A DNA stretch of 64,000 nucleotides from CAVTAV01 sp963732795 (GCA_963732795.1 CAVTAV010000002.1:62001-126000), one strand, 5' to 3'. Positions 8,854 through 18,267 are shown, numbered from the stretch's first letter. The notes: generated by a model from the letters alone, not told the origin. Numbers and translations are program-made.

Positions 8854-8979
8854 GAAGCGGCTGGGCGATCACCCCCATCCAATCTTTCCCCTTCGAGGGG
8901 GAAGACTTCTATGGAACGCTCCATCGGTTCCTCCCCCTTGATGGGGGAGGTCAGGCGGGGGTGATGCCCGAGCCGCTTC
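8854..8979. repeat. 126-bp nested palindromic repeat, copy A
   Basis: The ends GAAGCGG and CCGCTTC are inverted, and the outer ~23 bases of each side match as an inverted repeat (GGGCGATCACCCCC against GGGGGTGATGCCC). Two inner hairpins are built from CCCCTTCGAGGGG and CCCCCTTGATGGGGG. A second copy of exactly the same length lies at 21248-21373 in the opposite orientation. No coding potential. It fills most of the gap between the quinone oxidoreductase and acyl-CoA synthetase genes. Confidence 0.8.
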
Positions 8980-9018
8980 AATCTGGTTCGCAAGTGTTCG
9001 GGGGGCGACTATTCAGCG

Positions 9019-10566
9019 ATGTTGATGATCGATTTCTTCGACCGGGGTGCCGAGCGGTTCCCGGACCGGGCCTGTCTGATCGACGACAAGGTGACGAGGA
9101 CCTATGCCCAGGTCCGCGCCCGATCCCATCAGATCGCCAATGCCTTCAAGCGTGACGGCATCCCGCCGGGCACCAAGGCGGCCGTCTATAGCGGCAATTC
9201 GGCCGTCGCGTTCGAATGCCTGATCGGGTCGGTGCGGGCGGGCGGCGTGTGGACGACGGTGAATGCCCGCAACATCGTCTCCGAGACGATCTACGTGCTG
9301 AACAACACCGAGACCGACCTCATCTTTTTCAGCATCGAGTTCAAGGACACGATCCGCGATATTCTCGCCCAGTGCCCGACAGTCAAATGGGCGATCTGCA
9401 TCGACGGCGAGATCGAGGGCTATCCCAATCTCGACGCCTGGCTGGACGGGTTGCCGGAGATTTCCGAGGAGGTGCCTCGCACGCTCGATGATCTCGTGAT
9501 CATGCTGTCCTCCGGCGGCACCACCGGCAAGCCCAAGGGCGTGATGGTGACCCAGCGCAACTGGGAGGCCATGACCCTTCTCACCCATCATTTGCTTTTG
9601 CACGATCATGCCATTCATCTCGTGGTCGGGCCGATGACCCATGCGGCCGGCGGCCAGGCCATGACCATGATGGCGATGGGGGCCACGCACGTGATCCTGC
9701 CGGGGTTCGACGGCGACCGGGTGCTGGACGCGATCGAGCAATACCGCGTGACCCACATGTTCCTCCCGCCGACGGCGATTTACATGCTGCTCGCGCGGCC
9801 GGACATCCGTGAGCGCGATTATTCCTCGCTCAAGATCTTCCTCTATTCCGCCGCGCCCATGGCCGTGGACAAGATCAAGGAGTCGATCGAGGTGTTCGGC
9901 CCGATCATGTATCAGGGCTTCGGACAGACCGAGACCGGCATCAACATGACTTGGTTCTCAGCCGAGGACCATATGCGGTTCTACAATGCCGGCGACGACG
10001 CGATGCTGGCCACCTGCGGGCGCGAAACGGTGCTGGCGCGGGTCGAGATCATGGATGACGAGGGCCATATCCTGCCGCCCGACACGCTGGGCGAGATCGT
10101 GGTGCGGGCGACCTCCGTTGCGCCCGGCTATTACAAGAACCCGGAGGAGACCGAGAAGGCGAAAGCCTTCGGCTGGCACCATTCCGGCGACATCGGCCGT
10201 AAGGACAAGGATGGCTGGATCTTCATCGTCGACCGCAAGAAGGACATGGTGATCTCGGGTGGCTTCAACGTTTATCCCTCCGAGATCGAAGGCGTGATCT
10301 TCTCCCATCCCGCGATCCAGGACTGCGCCGTGATCGGCGTTCCCGACGAGAAATGGGGCGAGGCGCTGAAGGCCGTCGTGCAGTTGAAACCGGGCGCCGC
10401 GTTCGACGAGGAAGACCTGAAGGAGCATTGCCGCAAAAGCCTCGCCCGCTTCAAAGTCCCGAAAAGCTTCGACGTGGTCGACCAGTTGCCCCGCAGCCCG
10501 GCGGGCAAAGTCCTCAAACGCAAAATTCGCGAGCCCTATTGGGCGGGCAAGACGCGGGCGGTGTAA
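9019..10566 (+). CDS. Acyl-CoA synthetase / AMP-dependent ligase
   Basis: A 515-residue ANL-superfamily enzyme that activates a carboxylic acid to its CoA thioester through an acyl-adenylate. The AMP-binding P-loop is SSGGTTGKPKG, followed by the A5 motif GFGQTE, the A7 region HSGDIG, the hinge DRKKDMVISGGFNVYPSEIE and the catalytic C-terminal lysine in PRSPAGKVLKRK. It resembles the fatty-acid/long-chain or aryl CoA ligase branch; the substrate cannot be called. The start is ATG 9019 (or ATG 9025); the ribosome binding site is weak. No operon partner on the same strand. It would feed the CoA-transferase and thioesterase chemistry found at 15-17 kb. Confidence 0.9.
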   Translation: MLMIDFFDRGAERFPDRACLIDDKVTRTYAQVRARSHQIANAFKRDGIPPGTKAAVYSGNSAVAFECLIGSVRAGGVWTTVNARNIVSETIYVLNNTETDLIFFSIEFKDTIRDILAQCPTVKWAICIDGEIEGYPNLDAWLDGLPEISEEVPRTLDDLVIMLSSGGTTGKPKGVMVTQRNWEAMTLLTHHLLLHDHAIHLVVGPMTHAAGGQAMTMMAMGATHVILPGFDGDRVLDAIEQYRVTHMFLPPTAIYMLLARPDIRERDYSSLKIFLYSAAPMAVDKIKESIEVFGPIMYQGFGQTETGINMTWFSAEDHMRFYNAGDDAMLATCGRETVLARVEIMDDEGHILPPDTLGEIVVRATSVAPGYYKNPEETEKAKAFGWHHSGDIGRKDKDGWIFIVDRKKDMVISGGFNVYPSEIEGVIFSHPAIQDCAVIGVPDEKWGEALKAVVQLKPGAAFDEEDLKEHCRKSLARFKVPKSFDVVDQLPRSPAGKVLKRKIREPYWAGKTRAV

Positions 10567-10576
10567 CCTCAATCAT

Positions 10577-10668
10577 CGTCATGCCAGCGAAGGCTGGCAT
10601 CCAGCCCAATGTCGAACACCGATCGCGGCTTCCGACGCCCTGGACCCCAGCCTCCGCTGGGGTGACGG
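10577..10668. repeat. Dispersed 'GCCAGCGAAGGCTGGC' repeat pair
   Basis: Two short palindromes (ATGCCAGCGAAGGCTGGCAT and CCCCAGCCTCCGCTGGGG) are about 65 bases apart. The same pair, in opposite orientation, is found at 51097-51197, and relatives with other stem sequences lie at 15711-15736 and 37150-37322. It is placed between the convergent synthetase and NmrA genes, where it could act as a terminator or mRNA-end structure (inference). Confidence 0.7.
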
Positions 10669-10694
10669 AGCAGGATGGCCCGAGCGGATGGGCG

Positions 10695-11573
10695 CTACCC
10701 CCGAGACGCCTTGAAATCCACCAGGAACTGGCGGAAATCACGCGGCGGTTCGCCGACGATGGTTTGATAGTCGTTGCTGACGATGTCGAACTCGCCGGTC
10801 TCCACAGCACGCATGGTGCCGATGGCGCTTTTCGAGAGCTCGGCGGGGACGCCCCATTCGCGGGTCATGAAATCGGCCCAGTCCTTGGCGGAGACAGCCT
10901 CGTAGCGGACCGGCGTTGCGAACACCTCCGACATCAGGCCGGCGATGTCGGCGCCGGTATAGGTCCGGGTCATGGTCTCGGTATAGATCTTGTTGTCGTG
11001 CCCGCTTTTGACCAGGACGGTCGCGGCCGAGCGGCCGAGATCCTCGCGGGCAACATAGGCGCAGGCGGCGGGGCCGCCGGGCCGGCGGAACACCCCCTTC
11101 GCCAAGGTCTCGTCGATGTCGCTGACCGTTATGTCGGCATAAAGGGCGTGGCGCAGGATCGTGTAGGTCAGGCCCGAGCCGAGGATCGCCTGCTCGGTAG
11201 GGTAATGGACTTCCAGGCTGTGATCCGCGAGCGATTTGGGATTGGCGTTGACGAAGCTCGGATAGACCACATGCCGGACTCCCGCCGCCTTGGCCGCGTG
11301 GAGCGCGTTGAGGTTCTGCGAGAGGCGTAGGTTGTTAGGCGAGTAGGTCGGGATGATCAGAACCTTGTCGATCCCGGCCATTGCTTCGGGCAGGGTCTCG
11401 GGCCGGTCGAAATCGCCGAGCCGCACGTCGACGCCGCGCCCGCGCAGCGCCTGGGCGAAAGACGTCTCCGTGTTCCGTGAACAGACCGCGATATTCTTCG
11501 TGTCTGTCAGGTCCAGCAGGTTCCTGATGACCCAGCCTGCCAGTTGTCCATTCGCGCCGGTAACAAGAAGCAT
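10695..11573 (-). CDS. NmrA-like NAD(P)-binding reductase
   Basis: A 292-residue atypical short-chain dehydrogenase. The nucleotide site is TGANGQLAG at the very N-terminus. The body follows the NmrA/QorB (NAD(P)H:quinone oxidoreductase 2-like) pattern: FDRPETLPEAMAGIDKVLII, HVVYPSFVNANPKS, YTILRHALYADI. The classic YxxxK active site is not obvious, as is usual for this group. GGAGGAA lies just upstream of the start. It is followed after 18 bases, on the other side of its start, by the O-methyltransferase stop, so the O-methyltransferase is the upstream gene of a probable two-gene operon. Confidence 0.82.
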   Translation of the reverse strand: MLLVTGANGQLAGWVIRNLLDLTDTKNIAVCSRNTETSFAQALRGRGVDVRLGDFDRPETLPEAMAGIDKVLIIPTYSPNNLRLSQNLNALHAAKAAGVRHVVYPSFVNANPKSLADHSLEVHYPTEQAILGSGLTYTILRHALYADITVSDIDETLAKGVFRRPGGPAACAYVAREDLGRSAATVLVKSGHDNKIYTETMTRTYTGADIAGLMSEVFATPVRYEAVSAKDWADFMTREWGVPAELSKSAIGTMRAVETGEFDIVSNDYQTIVGEPPRDFRQFLVDFKASRG

Positions 11574-11591
11574 CGTAATTCCTCCGAAGTT

Positions 11592-12602
11592 TTAGGTCCG
11601 CACGGCCTCGACGAGGGACAGTGGCGATTTGGTCGGTACGATCTGCGTCACCTCGAATCCGCAGCCGGCGAACAACTCACGGAATTCGTTGGCGGTCCGT
11701 TCGCGCCCGCCGGGATAGGCGAGCATCTCGATGTCGATGAATTTCCCGAGATGGGGTTGGGGCCCGTCCGGGATGACCGTCTCCATCAGGATCACCTTGC
11801 CGCCCTTGTCGCCCATGGAGGTACGGATGTTGTTCAGGATGGTCGAAGCGCGCTTGTCGTCCCAGTCATGGATTATGTGTTTCATGACATAGGCGTCCCC
11901 GCCCGCCGGGACGGCCTTGAAGAAGTCGCACTCCACCGCCTCGCAGCGGTTGGCGAGGCCCGCCGCGGCGATGCGAGGCTTCGCGCCTTCCACGACGTGG
12001 CCGATCTCCGCGAGCACGCCTTTCGATTTCGGGCTGGCCTTGAGGATCGTCATCAGCACCTCGCCATGCCCGCCCGCGACGTCGATGATGGTGCCGTATT
12101 TGCTGAAGTCATAGGCCTCGACGGCTGCGCCCGCGACCGGCGCGCTGAACGAGGTCATGGCGTTGTTGAAGATTTCCGAATCCTCGGGATGCTCGGCGAA
12201 ATAGTCAAAAAGCGGCATGCCCACCGTCATATCGGCCGCCGGCTCGCCGGTCATGACCGAATGCTTGAGATTTGCGTAGATCCGGAAGTGCAGCGGGTCG
12301 GGCAGAAACAGCGCCATGCCACGGAGGGAGCCCGGCACGTCCTTGCGCAGCAATTGAGATGCCGGCGTGAGGCCATAGCGCCGTGGCTCGACCTGTTCGA
12401 AAATACCGATGCTGGCGAGCAGCCGGAGGATCCGGTTGAGGCCGTCCTCATTCGCTCCCGTCGCCTGCGCCAACTCTGTCGCAGTCTTCGGCCCACTGCT
12501 GAGGTGGTCGGGCACATTCAACAAGACGGCGACGTAAAGCGACGACGACGCCATGTAGCCGGTTATGACTTGGAATACCTGTTCGGCGGGATCGGGCGTC
12601 AT
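11592..12602 (-). CDS. O-methyltransferase family 2 (hydroxyindole/caffeate OMT type)
   Basis: A 336-residue SAM-dependent O-methyltransferase. The N-terminal part is a winged-helix dimerisation domain (ATELAQATGANEDGLNRILR, LLASIGIFEQ). The SAM site is IIDVAGGHGEVLMTIL, and the catalytic base region is MKHIIHDWDDKRA, where the second His of HDW is the usual base. The C-terminus closes with RTANEFRELFAGCGFEVTQI. It methylates a phenolic or similar hydroxyl; the substrate is unknown. I start at ATG 12602 (MTPDPAEQ); longer readings run into AT-rich DNA with no domain. It leads an operon with the NmrA-like reductase. Confidence 0.88.
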   Translation of the reverse strand: MTPDPAEQVFQVITGYMASSSLYVAVLLNVPDHLSSGPKTATELAQATGANEDGLNRILRLLASIGIFEQVEPRRYGLTPASQLLRKDVPGSLRGMALFLPDPLHFRIYANLKHSVMTGEPAADMTVGMPLFDYFAEHPEDSEIFNNAMTSFSAPVAGAAVEAYDFSKYGTIIDVAGGHGEVLMTILKASPKSKGVLAEIGHVVEGAKPRIAAAGLANRCEAVECDFFKAVPAGGDAYVMKHIIHDWDDKRASTILNNIRTSMGDKGGKVILMETVIPDGPQPHLGKFIDIEMLAYPGGRERTANEFRELFAGCGFEVTQIVPTKSPLSLVEAVRT

Positions 12603-12913
12603 GCGGGTTCTCCCCCAGCAATAATCGACAAGAACGAAGGCAGGAGCGTGAAAGACGAAGGAAAACTCTTTGGCGGCCGAAACTCTAGCTTGAGCTTCTG
12701 GACAAAGACAGGAAAAAGCGTCTCCAACGGCTGGCATGGCTTGACGATCAAAACGCCGTACGATGGGATGCGCGCGATACTCGATTACCTGTATCATCCG
12801 CACGCAAAAACAGCCATTTGGTTCGATCGACTAGGCGAAGATGAAACGCAACACCGCCGCGCGTTTATCGGATTCTCATTTCGTCTCCTCGCTTATCCAG
12901 CGATGAGTTCGCC
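12603..12913. other. Intergenic region, no gene seen
   Basis: 311 bases between divergent genes, with lower GC than the surroundings. It should hold promoters for the methyltransferase (minus) and the small membrane protein (plus). I could not name a convincing -35/-10 pair or operator. Confidence 0.4.
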
Positions 12914-13360
12914 ATGGTCGTCATCGGTTACCCCATCAATGTTATGGTTCATCATGATGTCGGTGACTATTGGCAAGACGGTTTCGTCCTTGTCTCGTTC
13001 TCTTTCGCGTTGTCGATGGGAGGGTTCATAAGCCACTTTTGGCGCGGCTATCGACTTGCGTTTTGCCTCGCGATCGCCGCCATCACGTTCTTGCCGATGG
13101 GATTGACCCTCCGAGACCCGGCGACCGGTGCTTTGGCCCCACTGTATGTCTTGTTTCCCTTCTATCTCTGTTTTGTGGTGGTGGCCTATCTCGGCGGAAT
13201 CCGACAAGGTGCGCATCCCCTAGAGCGCATCGAGGTCGTCTTTCCGGTATGCCCCTCTCCGAACAGCGAGGCCCGCCTTGCGCCCCGGATATCGGGCCAG
13301 TATAGAACGTTAACGTTGCACCAACCCGCCCGAGACGAAAGGACGACAGAGGGAGAGTGA
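12914..13360 (+). CDS. Small membrane protein of unknown function
   Basis: 148 residues with about three membrane segments: VLVSFSFALSMGGFISHF, LAFCLAIAAITFLPMGL and YVLFPFYLCFVVVAYLGG. The last ~45 residues are polar and less convincing. Base composition is less GC-rich than in neighbours, and no known domain is recognised. The start ATG 12914 has no clear ribosome binding site; a nearby ATG 12903 is in another frame. The end overlaps the GTG start of the next gene. Alternation of hydrophobic and charged stretches argues for a real protein, but it could be a chance reading. Confidence 0.5.
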   Translation: MVVIGYPINVMVHHDVGDYWQDGFVLVSFSFALSMGGFISHFWRGYRLAFCLAIAAITFLPMGLTLRDPATGALAPLYVLFPFYLCFVVVAYLGGIRQGAHPLERIEVVFPVCPSPNSEARLAPRISGQYRTLTLHQPARDERTTEGE

Positions 13361-14481
13361 TCTATGGCGGCGATGATCAGCTCAGTGTTGCGCGCCGAGC
13401 CTATCGGCGGCCTGTCGGGGACGCCTTGAGCGGGGCCCCCGCCGAATTCGATACCGAGGCGCTTCGCCGCTGGCTGAGCCCGCATATCGGTGCGCTGGAC
13501 GGGTCGCTGACGCTTACCAAGGTCGGCGAGGGGCAGTCCAACCCGACCTTCCGCCTGGAGACGTCCGACGGCCGGCGCTTTGCTTTGCGGGCCAAGCCGG
13601 GACCGGCGGCGACCCTGCTTAAATCGGCCCATGCGATCGAGCGCGAATTCCGGGTGATGTCGGCCTTGGGCCAGGTGGGCTTTCCCGTGCCGCGCATGAT
13701 CGCGCTCTGCGAGGACGAAAGCGTGATCGGCCGGGCGTTCTTCGTGATGGATTACGTCGACGGCCGCGTGTTCCGCGATCCTGCGCTGCCTACGCTCACA
13801 CCCGATGAGCGCGGCCAGCTCTATCTCGATATCGCGCGGACCATGGCAAAGCTGCATTCCCTCGATCCGGCGTCGCTCGGCCTCGAGGATTTCGGGCGTC
13901 CGGCGGGCTATGTCCGGCGCAATTTCGAGCGCTGGCTGAAGCAATACCGCGCGACCGAGACCGAGACGATCCCCGACATGGAATGGCTGATCGAGTGGCT
14001 GCCGGAGCATCTGCCCCAGGACGAGCGCGCCGCGATCATCCATGGCGACTTGAAGATCGACAATCTGATCTGCGCGCCCGTTGCGCCGCAGATTGCCGCC
14101 GTCGTCGATTGGGAGATCTCGACCCTCGGCCATCCGATCGCCGATCTCGCCTATACCGCGATGATCTGGCATGTGCCGCCGGATTTGGACGGCCTGGCCG
14201 GACAGGATCTTGACGCCCTCGGCATACCCGGCGAGGACGAATTCCTCGCGACCTATCTCTCGACCCTGGTCGATCTCACCGGCGCGGATGTCGAAATCGT
14301 CGGCTGGGACAAGCAGCTCGCCTTCAATTTCTTCCGCGCCGCCGCGATCGTGCAGGGCATCAAGCGGCGCGCGATCGACGGCATCGCGTCCAACCCGATG
14401 GCGATCCGGGAGGGCCGCAAAATCCGCCCACTGGCGGCATTGGGCCGGCGCATCGCCGAGGACGGAGGCGTGGCGGCATGA
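13357..14481 (+). CDS. APH-like phosphotransferase (ACAD10/11 type)
   Basis: A 374-residue aminoglycoside-phosphotransferase-fold protein. The catalytic loop is IIHGDLKIDNLI and the metal-binding motif VVDWEISTLGHPIADLA. This branch is usually found beside acyl-CoA dehydrogenases and CoA ligases and is thought to phosphorylate hydroxyacyl intermediates (as in human ACAD10/11), not antibiotics. A GTG at 13357 has AGAGGGA upstream. An ATG at 13364 with better spacing opens a frame that runs 21 codons (MAAMISSVLRAEP...) and stops just where the main domain begins, so a missing base near 13427 could hide the true N-terminus. Four-base overlap with the next gene shows translational coupling. Confidence 0.85.
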   Translation: MIYGGDDQLSVARRAYRRPVGDALSGAPAEFDTEALRRWLSPHIGALDGSLTLTKVGEGQSNPTFRLETSDGRRFALRAKPGPAATLLKSAHAIEREFRVMSALGQVGFPVPRMIALCEDESVIGRAFFVMDYVDGRVFRDPALPTLTPDERGQLYLDIARTMAKLHSLDPASLGLEDFGRPAGYVRRNFERWLKQYRATETETIPDMEWLIEWLPEHLPQDERAAIIHGDLKIDNLICAPVAPQIAAVVDWEISTLGHPIADLAYTAMIWHVPPDLDGLAGQDLDALGIPGEDEFLATYLSTLVDLTGADVEIVGWDKQLAFNFFRAAAIVQGIKRRAIDGIASNPMAIREGRKIRPLAALGRRIAEDGGVAA

Positions 14482-15248
14482 GCTTCGGGGAGATGTTCGG
14501 CCTCAAAGGCAAGGTTGCCGTGGTCACCGGCTCGACGAGGGGCATCGGCAAGGCGATTGCGAGTCGGCTGGCGGAAGCCGGGGCCAAGGTCGTCATCTCC
14601 AGCCGCAAGCCCGAGGCCTGCGAGGCGGTGGCAAACGAGTTGCGCGCGGCGGGGAGGGAGGTGACGGCAATCCCCTGCAACGTCTCGCGCAAGGCCGATG
14701 TCGAGGCGCTGGCGGCGGGCGCGCTCGAAGCCTATGGCAAGGTCGATATCCTGGTGTGCAACGCCGCGGCCAATATCGCGATGGGGCCGTTGGGCGCATT
14801 GAGCGACGAGGCGTTCGACAAGATGGTCGCCACTAATGTCCAGGGCGTTTGGCGGCTGTGCAATCTGCTCATTCCCCAGATGGCCGAGCGGGGCGACGGG
14901 TCTGTGATCGTGATCTCGTCCATCGCGGCGATCCGCGGCGTCGATTTCGCCGGGCTCTACGGCGTCACCAAGGCGGCCGAGGTCGCGATGGTGCGGAACT
15001 ACGCCATCGAATGGGGGCCGAAAAACGTCCGGGTCAACGCGATTCTGCCCGGCTTCATCAAGACCGATTTCTCCCGCGCGATCTGGGAAGACGACACGAT
15101 GCGCGCGGCCGAGCTCGCCCGCATCCCGCTGGGCCGCATCGGCGAGCCGGACGATATCGGCGGTATCGCCGTCTTCCTCGCCTCCCGCGCCGGCGCCTTC
15201 ATCACCGGCCAGACCATCGTCGCCGATGGCGGCATGACGGCGGGCTAG
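14478..15248 (+). CDS. Short-chain dehydrogenase/reductase (SDR)
   Basis: 256 residues, classical SDR. The cofactor site is TGSTRGIGKAIASRLAE; the NAG-type motif is CNAAANIAMGP; the catalytic residues are Ser in VISSIAAIRG and Tyr/Lys in LYGVTKAAE; the C-terminus ends GQTIVADGGMTAG. It oxidises or reduces an alcohol/ketone with NAD(P)(H). Its ATG overlaps the APH stop (ATGA), and the thioesterase gene follows 3 bases later, so it belongs to an operon with CoA-related genes. A role in beta-oxidation-like turnover of an acyl-CoA is likely (inference). Confidence 0.9.
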   Translation: MSFGEMFGLKGKVAVVTGSTRGIGKAIASRLAEAGAKVVISSRKPEACEAVANELRAAGREVTAIPCNVSRKADVEALAAGALEAYGKVDILVCNAAANIAMGPLGALSDEAFDKMVATNVQGVWRLCNLLIPQMAERGDGSVIVISSIAAIRGVDFAGLYGVTKAAEVAMVRNYAIEWGPKNVRVNAILPGFIKTDFSRAIWEDDTMRAAELARIPLGRIGEPDDIGGIAVFLASRAGAFITGQTIVADGGMTAG

Positions 15249-15251
15249 ACC

Positions 15252-15693
15252 ATGAACGCGGACAAGTCCCTCCTGAAGCGCTTTCTCGCCAATCCCGGCA
15301 CGCCGATGGATGTCGATTCCAACCCGCTGACGAAGGCCCTCCGCTGTAGAATTCTTTCCGCCGATCCCGAGAACGGCGTCGTCCATGTCGCCTTCGAGCC
15401 GGGCGACGAATTCCTTCAGGGCAACAACGTTATCCAGGGCGGCATCGTCGCCACCATGCTCGACTTCGCCATGGCCTTCGCCGCGATGGCCGTCCTCCCG
15501 GAAGGCCAGGGCGGCACGACGACAAGCATGACGGTCTCGTATCTCCGCCCGGTAAAGCCCGGCCGCCTGGAAGCCGTCGGCACTCTCGACAAGAAGGGCC
15601 GCTCGGTGCTTTTCGCCAGGGCGGAGCTACGGCCGGAAGGTGGAGGGGATCTTGCTGGCGACGGCGACGTCGGTGATGTCGGTCGTGTCATGA
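15252..15693 (+). CDS. PaaI-type hotdog thioesterase (frameshifted tail)
   Basis: A hotdog-fold acyl-CoA thioesterase of ~147 residues. The signature is NNVIQGGIVATMLDFAMAFA, followed by TTTSMTVSYLRPVKPGRL. As given, the frame reads on to 15749 with a strange Gly/Asp-rich end. A one-base shift near 15640 restores EGILLATATSVMSVVS and a stop at 15693, which is the normal family ending. The extra in-frame tail (VIPAKTGMTG) is simply a translation of the dispersed repeat at 15711, which confirms the shift. It releases free acids from CoA esters. It lies between the SDR and the CoA-transferase in the same operon. Confidence 0.85.
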
Positions 15694-15710
15694 CGGACAG
15701 ATACGTCGTC

Positions 15711-15736
15711 GTCATCCCCGCGAAAACGGGAATGAC
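15711..15736. repeat. Dispersed 'CCCGCGAAAACGGG' palindrome
   Basis: GTCATCCCCGCGAAAACGGG followed by AATGAC forms a short hairpin of the same family as 37152-37179. It lies between the thioesterase stop and the CoA-transferase start. Confidence 0.65.
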
Positions 15737-15772
15737 GGGGAAGAGTTGAGTGACGACTCCAGGGGGGAACCC

Positions 15773-16849
15773 ATGAGACCATTGGACGGCATCAAGATCC
15801 TGAGCTTGGCGACCCAGTATCCGGGGCCGTATGCGACCATGTTGCTGGCCGATCTCGGGGCCGATGTGGTGATCGTGGAGCGGCCGGGGATTGGCGATCC
15901 GAGCCGGCGCAATCCGGCCGTGTTCGCGACCTTCAATCGCGGCAAGCGCAGCCTCGCGCTGGATTTGAAGACGGAGAAGGATAAGGCGGCGCTTCTCAAG
16001 CTCGTCGATAAGGCCGACGTGTTCATCGAGGGCTTCCGGCCGGGGGTCGCGGCGCGGCTGGGCTTCGGTTCCGAGGCGCTGGCGGAGCGCAATCCGCGGC
16101 TGGTCTATTGCTCGATCAGCGGCTTCGGCCAGACCGGGCCCTATCGCGACCGACCCGCTCATGATCTGTCGCTCCAGGCGCTCGTCGGCCTCCTTCACGG
16201 TCGCGAAAAGGGAGCGGCGGAGGGGCCATATATGGCCTGGTCCGACATTTCCTCGGCCATGTTCGCCACCATCGGCATCGTCTCGGCGCTGTTCCGGCGC
16301 AGCGTGACGGGGAAAGGCGGCGAAGTGGATGTCGCGATGTCGGACACCTTGGCGGTCTGGCTCGCGGCCTGGCTCGGCCCGCTCCTGAACGGCGAGCCGC
16401 CGCTAGCCTTGGTCTATCCGGGCTTCGGCTGCTATCAATGCGCCGACGGCAAATGGCTGTCGCTGTCCATTACCTTCGAGGACCATCTCTGGGCGCCGCT
16501 CGCCGAGATCACCGGGCTCGACCAATATGCCGGGCTCGATCTCAGGCAACGGGGCGATCGGTATAACGAGATCAATCCCGCCCTCCAGAAAGCCATTGCG
16601 GCAGAGCCGTTCGATCATTGGGAGTCGCTGTTTACGGAGAAGAACATCGCCTGGGCGCCAGTGCTGACGCCCGAGGAGGCGACTCATGATCCCCATCTCG
16701 TGGCCCGCGGGCTCTTCGTCGAGCGCAACGACGGCGGCGTGCCCCGGCGCTATGTCGCGCAGCCGCTCAAATTCGATGGCGAGACACTCGGCCCCACCGG
16801 TCCGTCGCCCGATCTGGGCTCCAGCGATCCCGACGATATCTGGCCGTAG
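15773..16849 (+). CDS. CaiB/BaiF class III CoA-transferase
   Basis: 358 residues. The family N-terminus is PLDGIKILSLATQYPGPYA with LLADLGADVVIVERPG, then the FNRGKRSLALDLKTE block. A likely catalytic aspartate is in MAWSDISSAMFA. The enzyme moves CoA between carboxylic acids through an aspartyl-CoA thioester. I start at ATG 15773, which has AGGGGGGAA upstream, rather than at an upstream TTG. It follows the SDR and thioesterase and precedes the MFS carrier, suggesting uptake and CoA activation of one substrate (inference). Confidence 0.9.
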   Translation: MRPLDGIKILSLATQYPGPYATMLLADLGADVVIVERPGIGDPSRRNPAVFATFNRGKRSLALDLKTEKDKAALLKLVDKADVFIEGFRPGVAARLGFGSEALAERNPRLVYCSISGFGQTGPYRDRPAHDLSLQALVGLLHGREKGAAEGPYMAWSDISSAMFATIGIVSALFRRSVTGKGGEVDVAMSDTLAVWLAAWLGPLLNGEPPLALVYPGFGCYQCADGKWLSLSITFEDHLWAPLAEITGLDQYAGLDLRQRGDRYNEINPALQKAIAAEPFDHWESLFTEKNIAWAPVLTPEEATHDPHLVARGLFVERNDGGVPRRYVAQPLKFDGETLGPTGPSPDLGSSDPDDIWP

Positions 16850-16947
16850 CCCAAGACGCGCTGATTTCCTGTTTCGCGCTTCCTTCGTGGCCTGCTAGGC
16901 TGCGCCGGGGAGTGACTTTGGGGTGGACAAGCCGGCAAGGGGGGACC

Positions 16948-18253
16948 ATGGCCGACGGAAAAGTGATCAACGTAACCGAGTTGGTGGACCGGCAGAAATT
17001 CGGCCCGTTCCATCTGAAGCTCATGATCTGGCTGTTCCTGGTCCTGATCCTCGACGGCTACGACATCTCCGCTGCGTCCTTCGCCAATCCCGAAATCATC
17101 AAGCAATGGAGCCTCGCGCCCGAGTCGACCAAATATTTCCTCACGGCGAGCTTGTTCGGCATCATGTTTGGCGCCGTCATCTTCGGCTGGTTTGGCGATA
17201 AATTCGGCCGTAAGAAGGCGATCCTGTCGGCAGCCCTTGTGTTCGCAGGTGCGACGATTGCTTGCGCCCTGTCGACGACGCTCGACGCGCTCACGATCTT
17301 TCGTTTTCTCTGTGGCGTGGGCATCGGCGGTGTTATGCCGAACACGATTTCGCTTGCCGCCGAGATGGCGCCGAAGCGGGTTCAGGCGACGCTTATCATT
17401 CTGATGTTTACCGGCACGCCCGCTGGAAGCTCGTTGCCCGGTCCGATTGCGGCCTGGGTGGTGCCGCATTACGGCTGGCCGATGATCTTCTGGATTGGCG
17501 GCATCATCCCGCTCGTTATCGTCGCGCTTCTGTTCTTTACGCTTCCCGAATCCGTCAAATTTCTGGCACAGGACGATCGACGGCGCGCGCATACAGCCAA
17601 GGTCGCGAAGGCCATAGAGCCGAGCCTTTCGATCGGCCCGGACGATCGCTTCGTCGTCGACCACGCGGCTCCCGAGAAGAAAGGAAGCTGGCTCGAGCTC
17701 TTTCGATGGCCGTTCACGATCATCACGCCGCTACTGGCCTCGCTGTTCATCATCAATTTCATGGTGCTTTATTTTATGAACAGTTGGATGCCGCAGCTTA
17801 TTGGCGTCTGGGCGACCACGGTCTTCGGGGCGTCTGGAGCCTTGGGCGGCGTCATTCTGAGCGTCTTCGTCGATCGCAAGGGATTAGCGCCGGTCACAGT
17901 GCTATTCGCGCTTGCCGTGCCGGTGATCGCGGGGCTTGGTTATTCGGCGCCTATCCCGGCCTTGGCGATCGTGATGGCGGGGGCGGCCGGCATGTGCGTC
18001 GTCGGGTCTCCAATTCGGACTCAATGCGACGGCCGGCATGATCTATCCGACCCATGTGCGATCAAACGGCGTCGGTTTCGCCTTCGGGATCGGCCGGTTC
18101 GGCGCGGTTGCGGGGCCGCTCATCGGCGGCCAGTTGATCGCATGGAAGCTGCCCTTGCATGAGATGTATTTGCTTGCCTCCATCCCCATGGCCATCGGCG
18201 CCATAGCTTGCTATGTCCTGACCAGGGTTCAGAAGCGGGCGCGCGACGCCTGA
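16948..18253 (+). CDS. MFS transporter, aromatic acid:H+ symporter type (frameshifted)
   Basis: About 434 residues and twelve membrane segments. The loop 2-3 signature GWFGDKFGRKKAIL and the DGYD motif in the first helix (LILDGYDISAASFA) are typical of the AAHS family (PcaK/BenK-like), which brings in aromatic acids with protons. The frame breaks near 18006: after AGMCVVG the protein continues in another frame as LQFGLNATAGMIYPTHVRSN and ends at 18253. The start ATG has AAGGGGGGACC upstream. It closes the operon of CoA-related genes, so its cargo may be the acid activated by the CoA-transferase. Confidence 0.85.
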
Positions 18254-18267
18254 GGGAGCGGCCGGTC

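Noticed and set aside
13357..14481. Aminoglycoside resistance gene
   Set aside because: The protein has the APH fold but its motifs and operon (SDR, thioesterase, CoA-transferase) fit the ACAD10/11-type metabolic branch.
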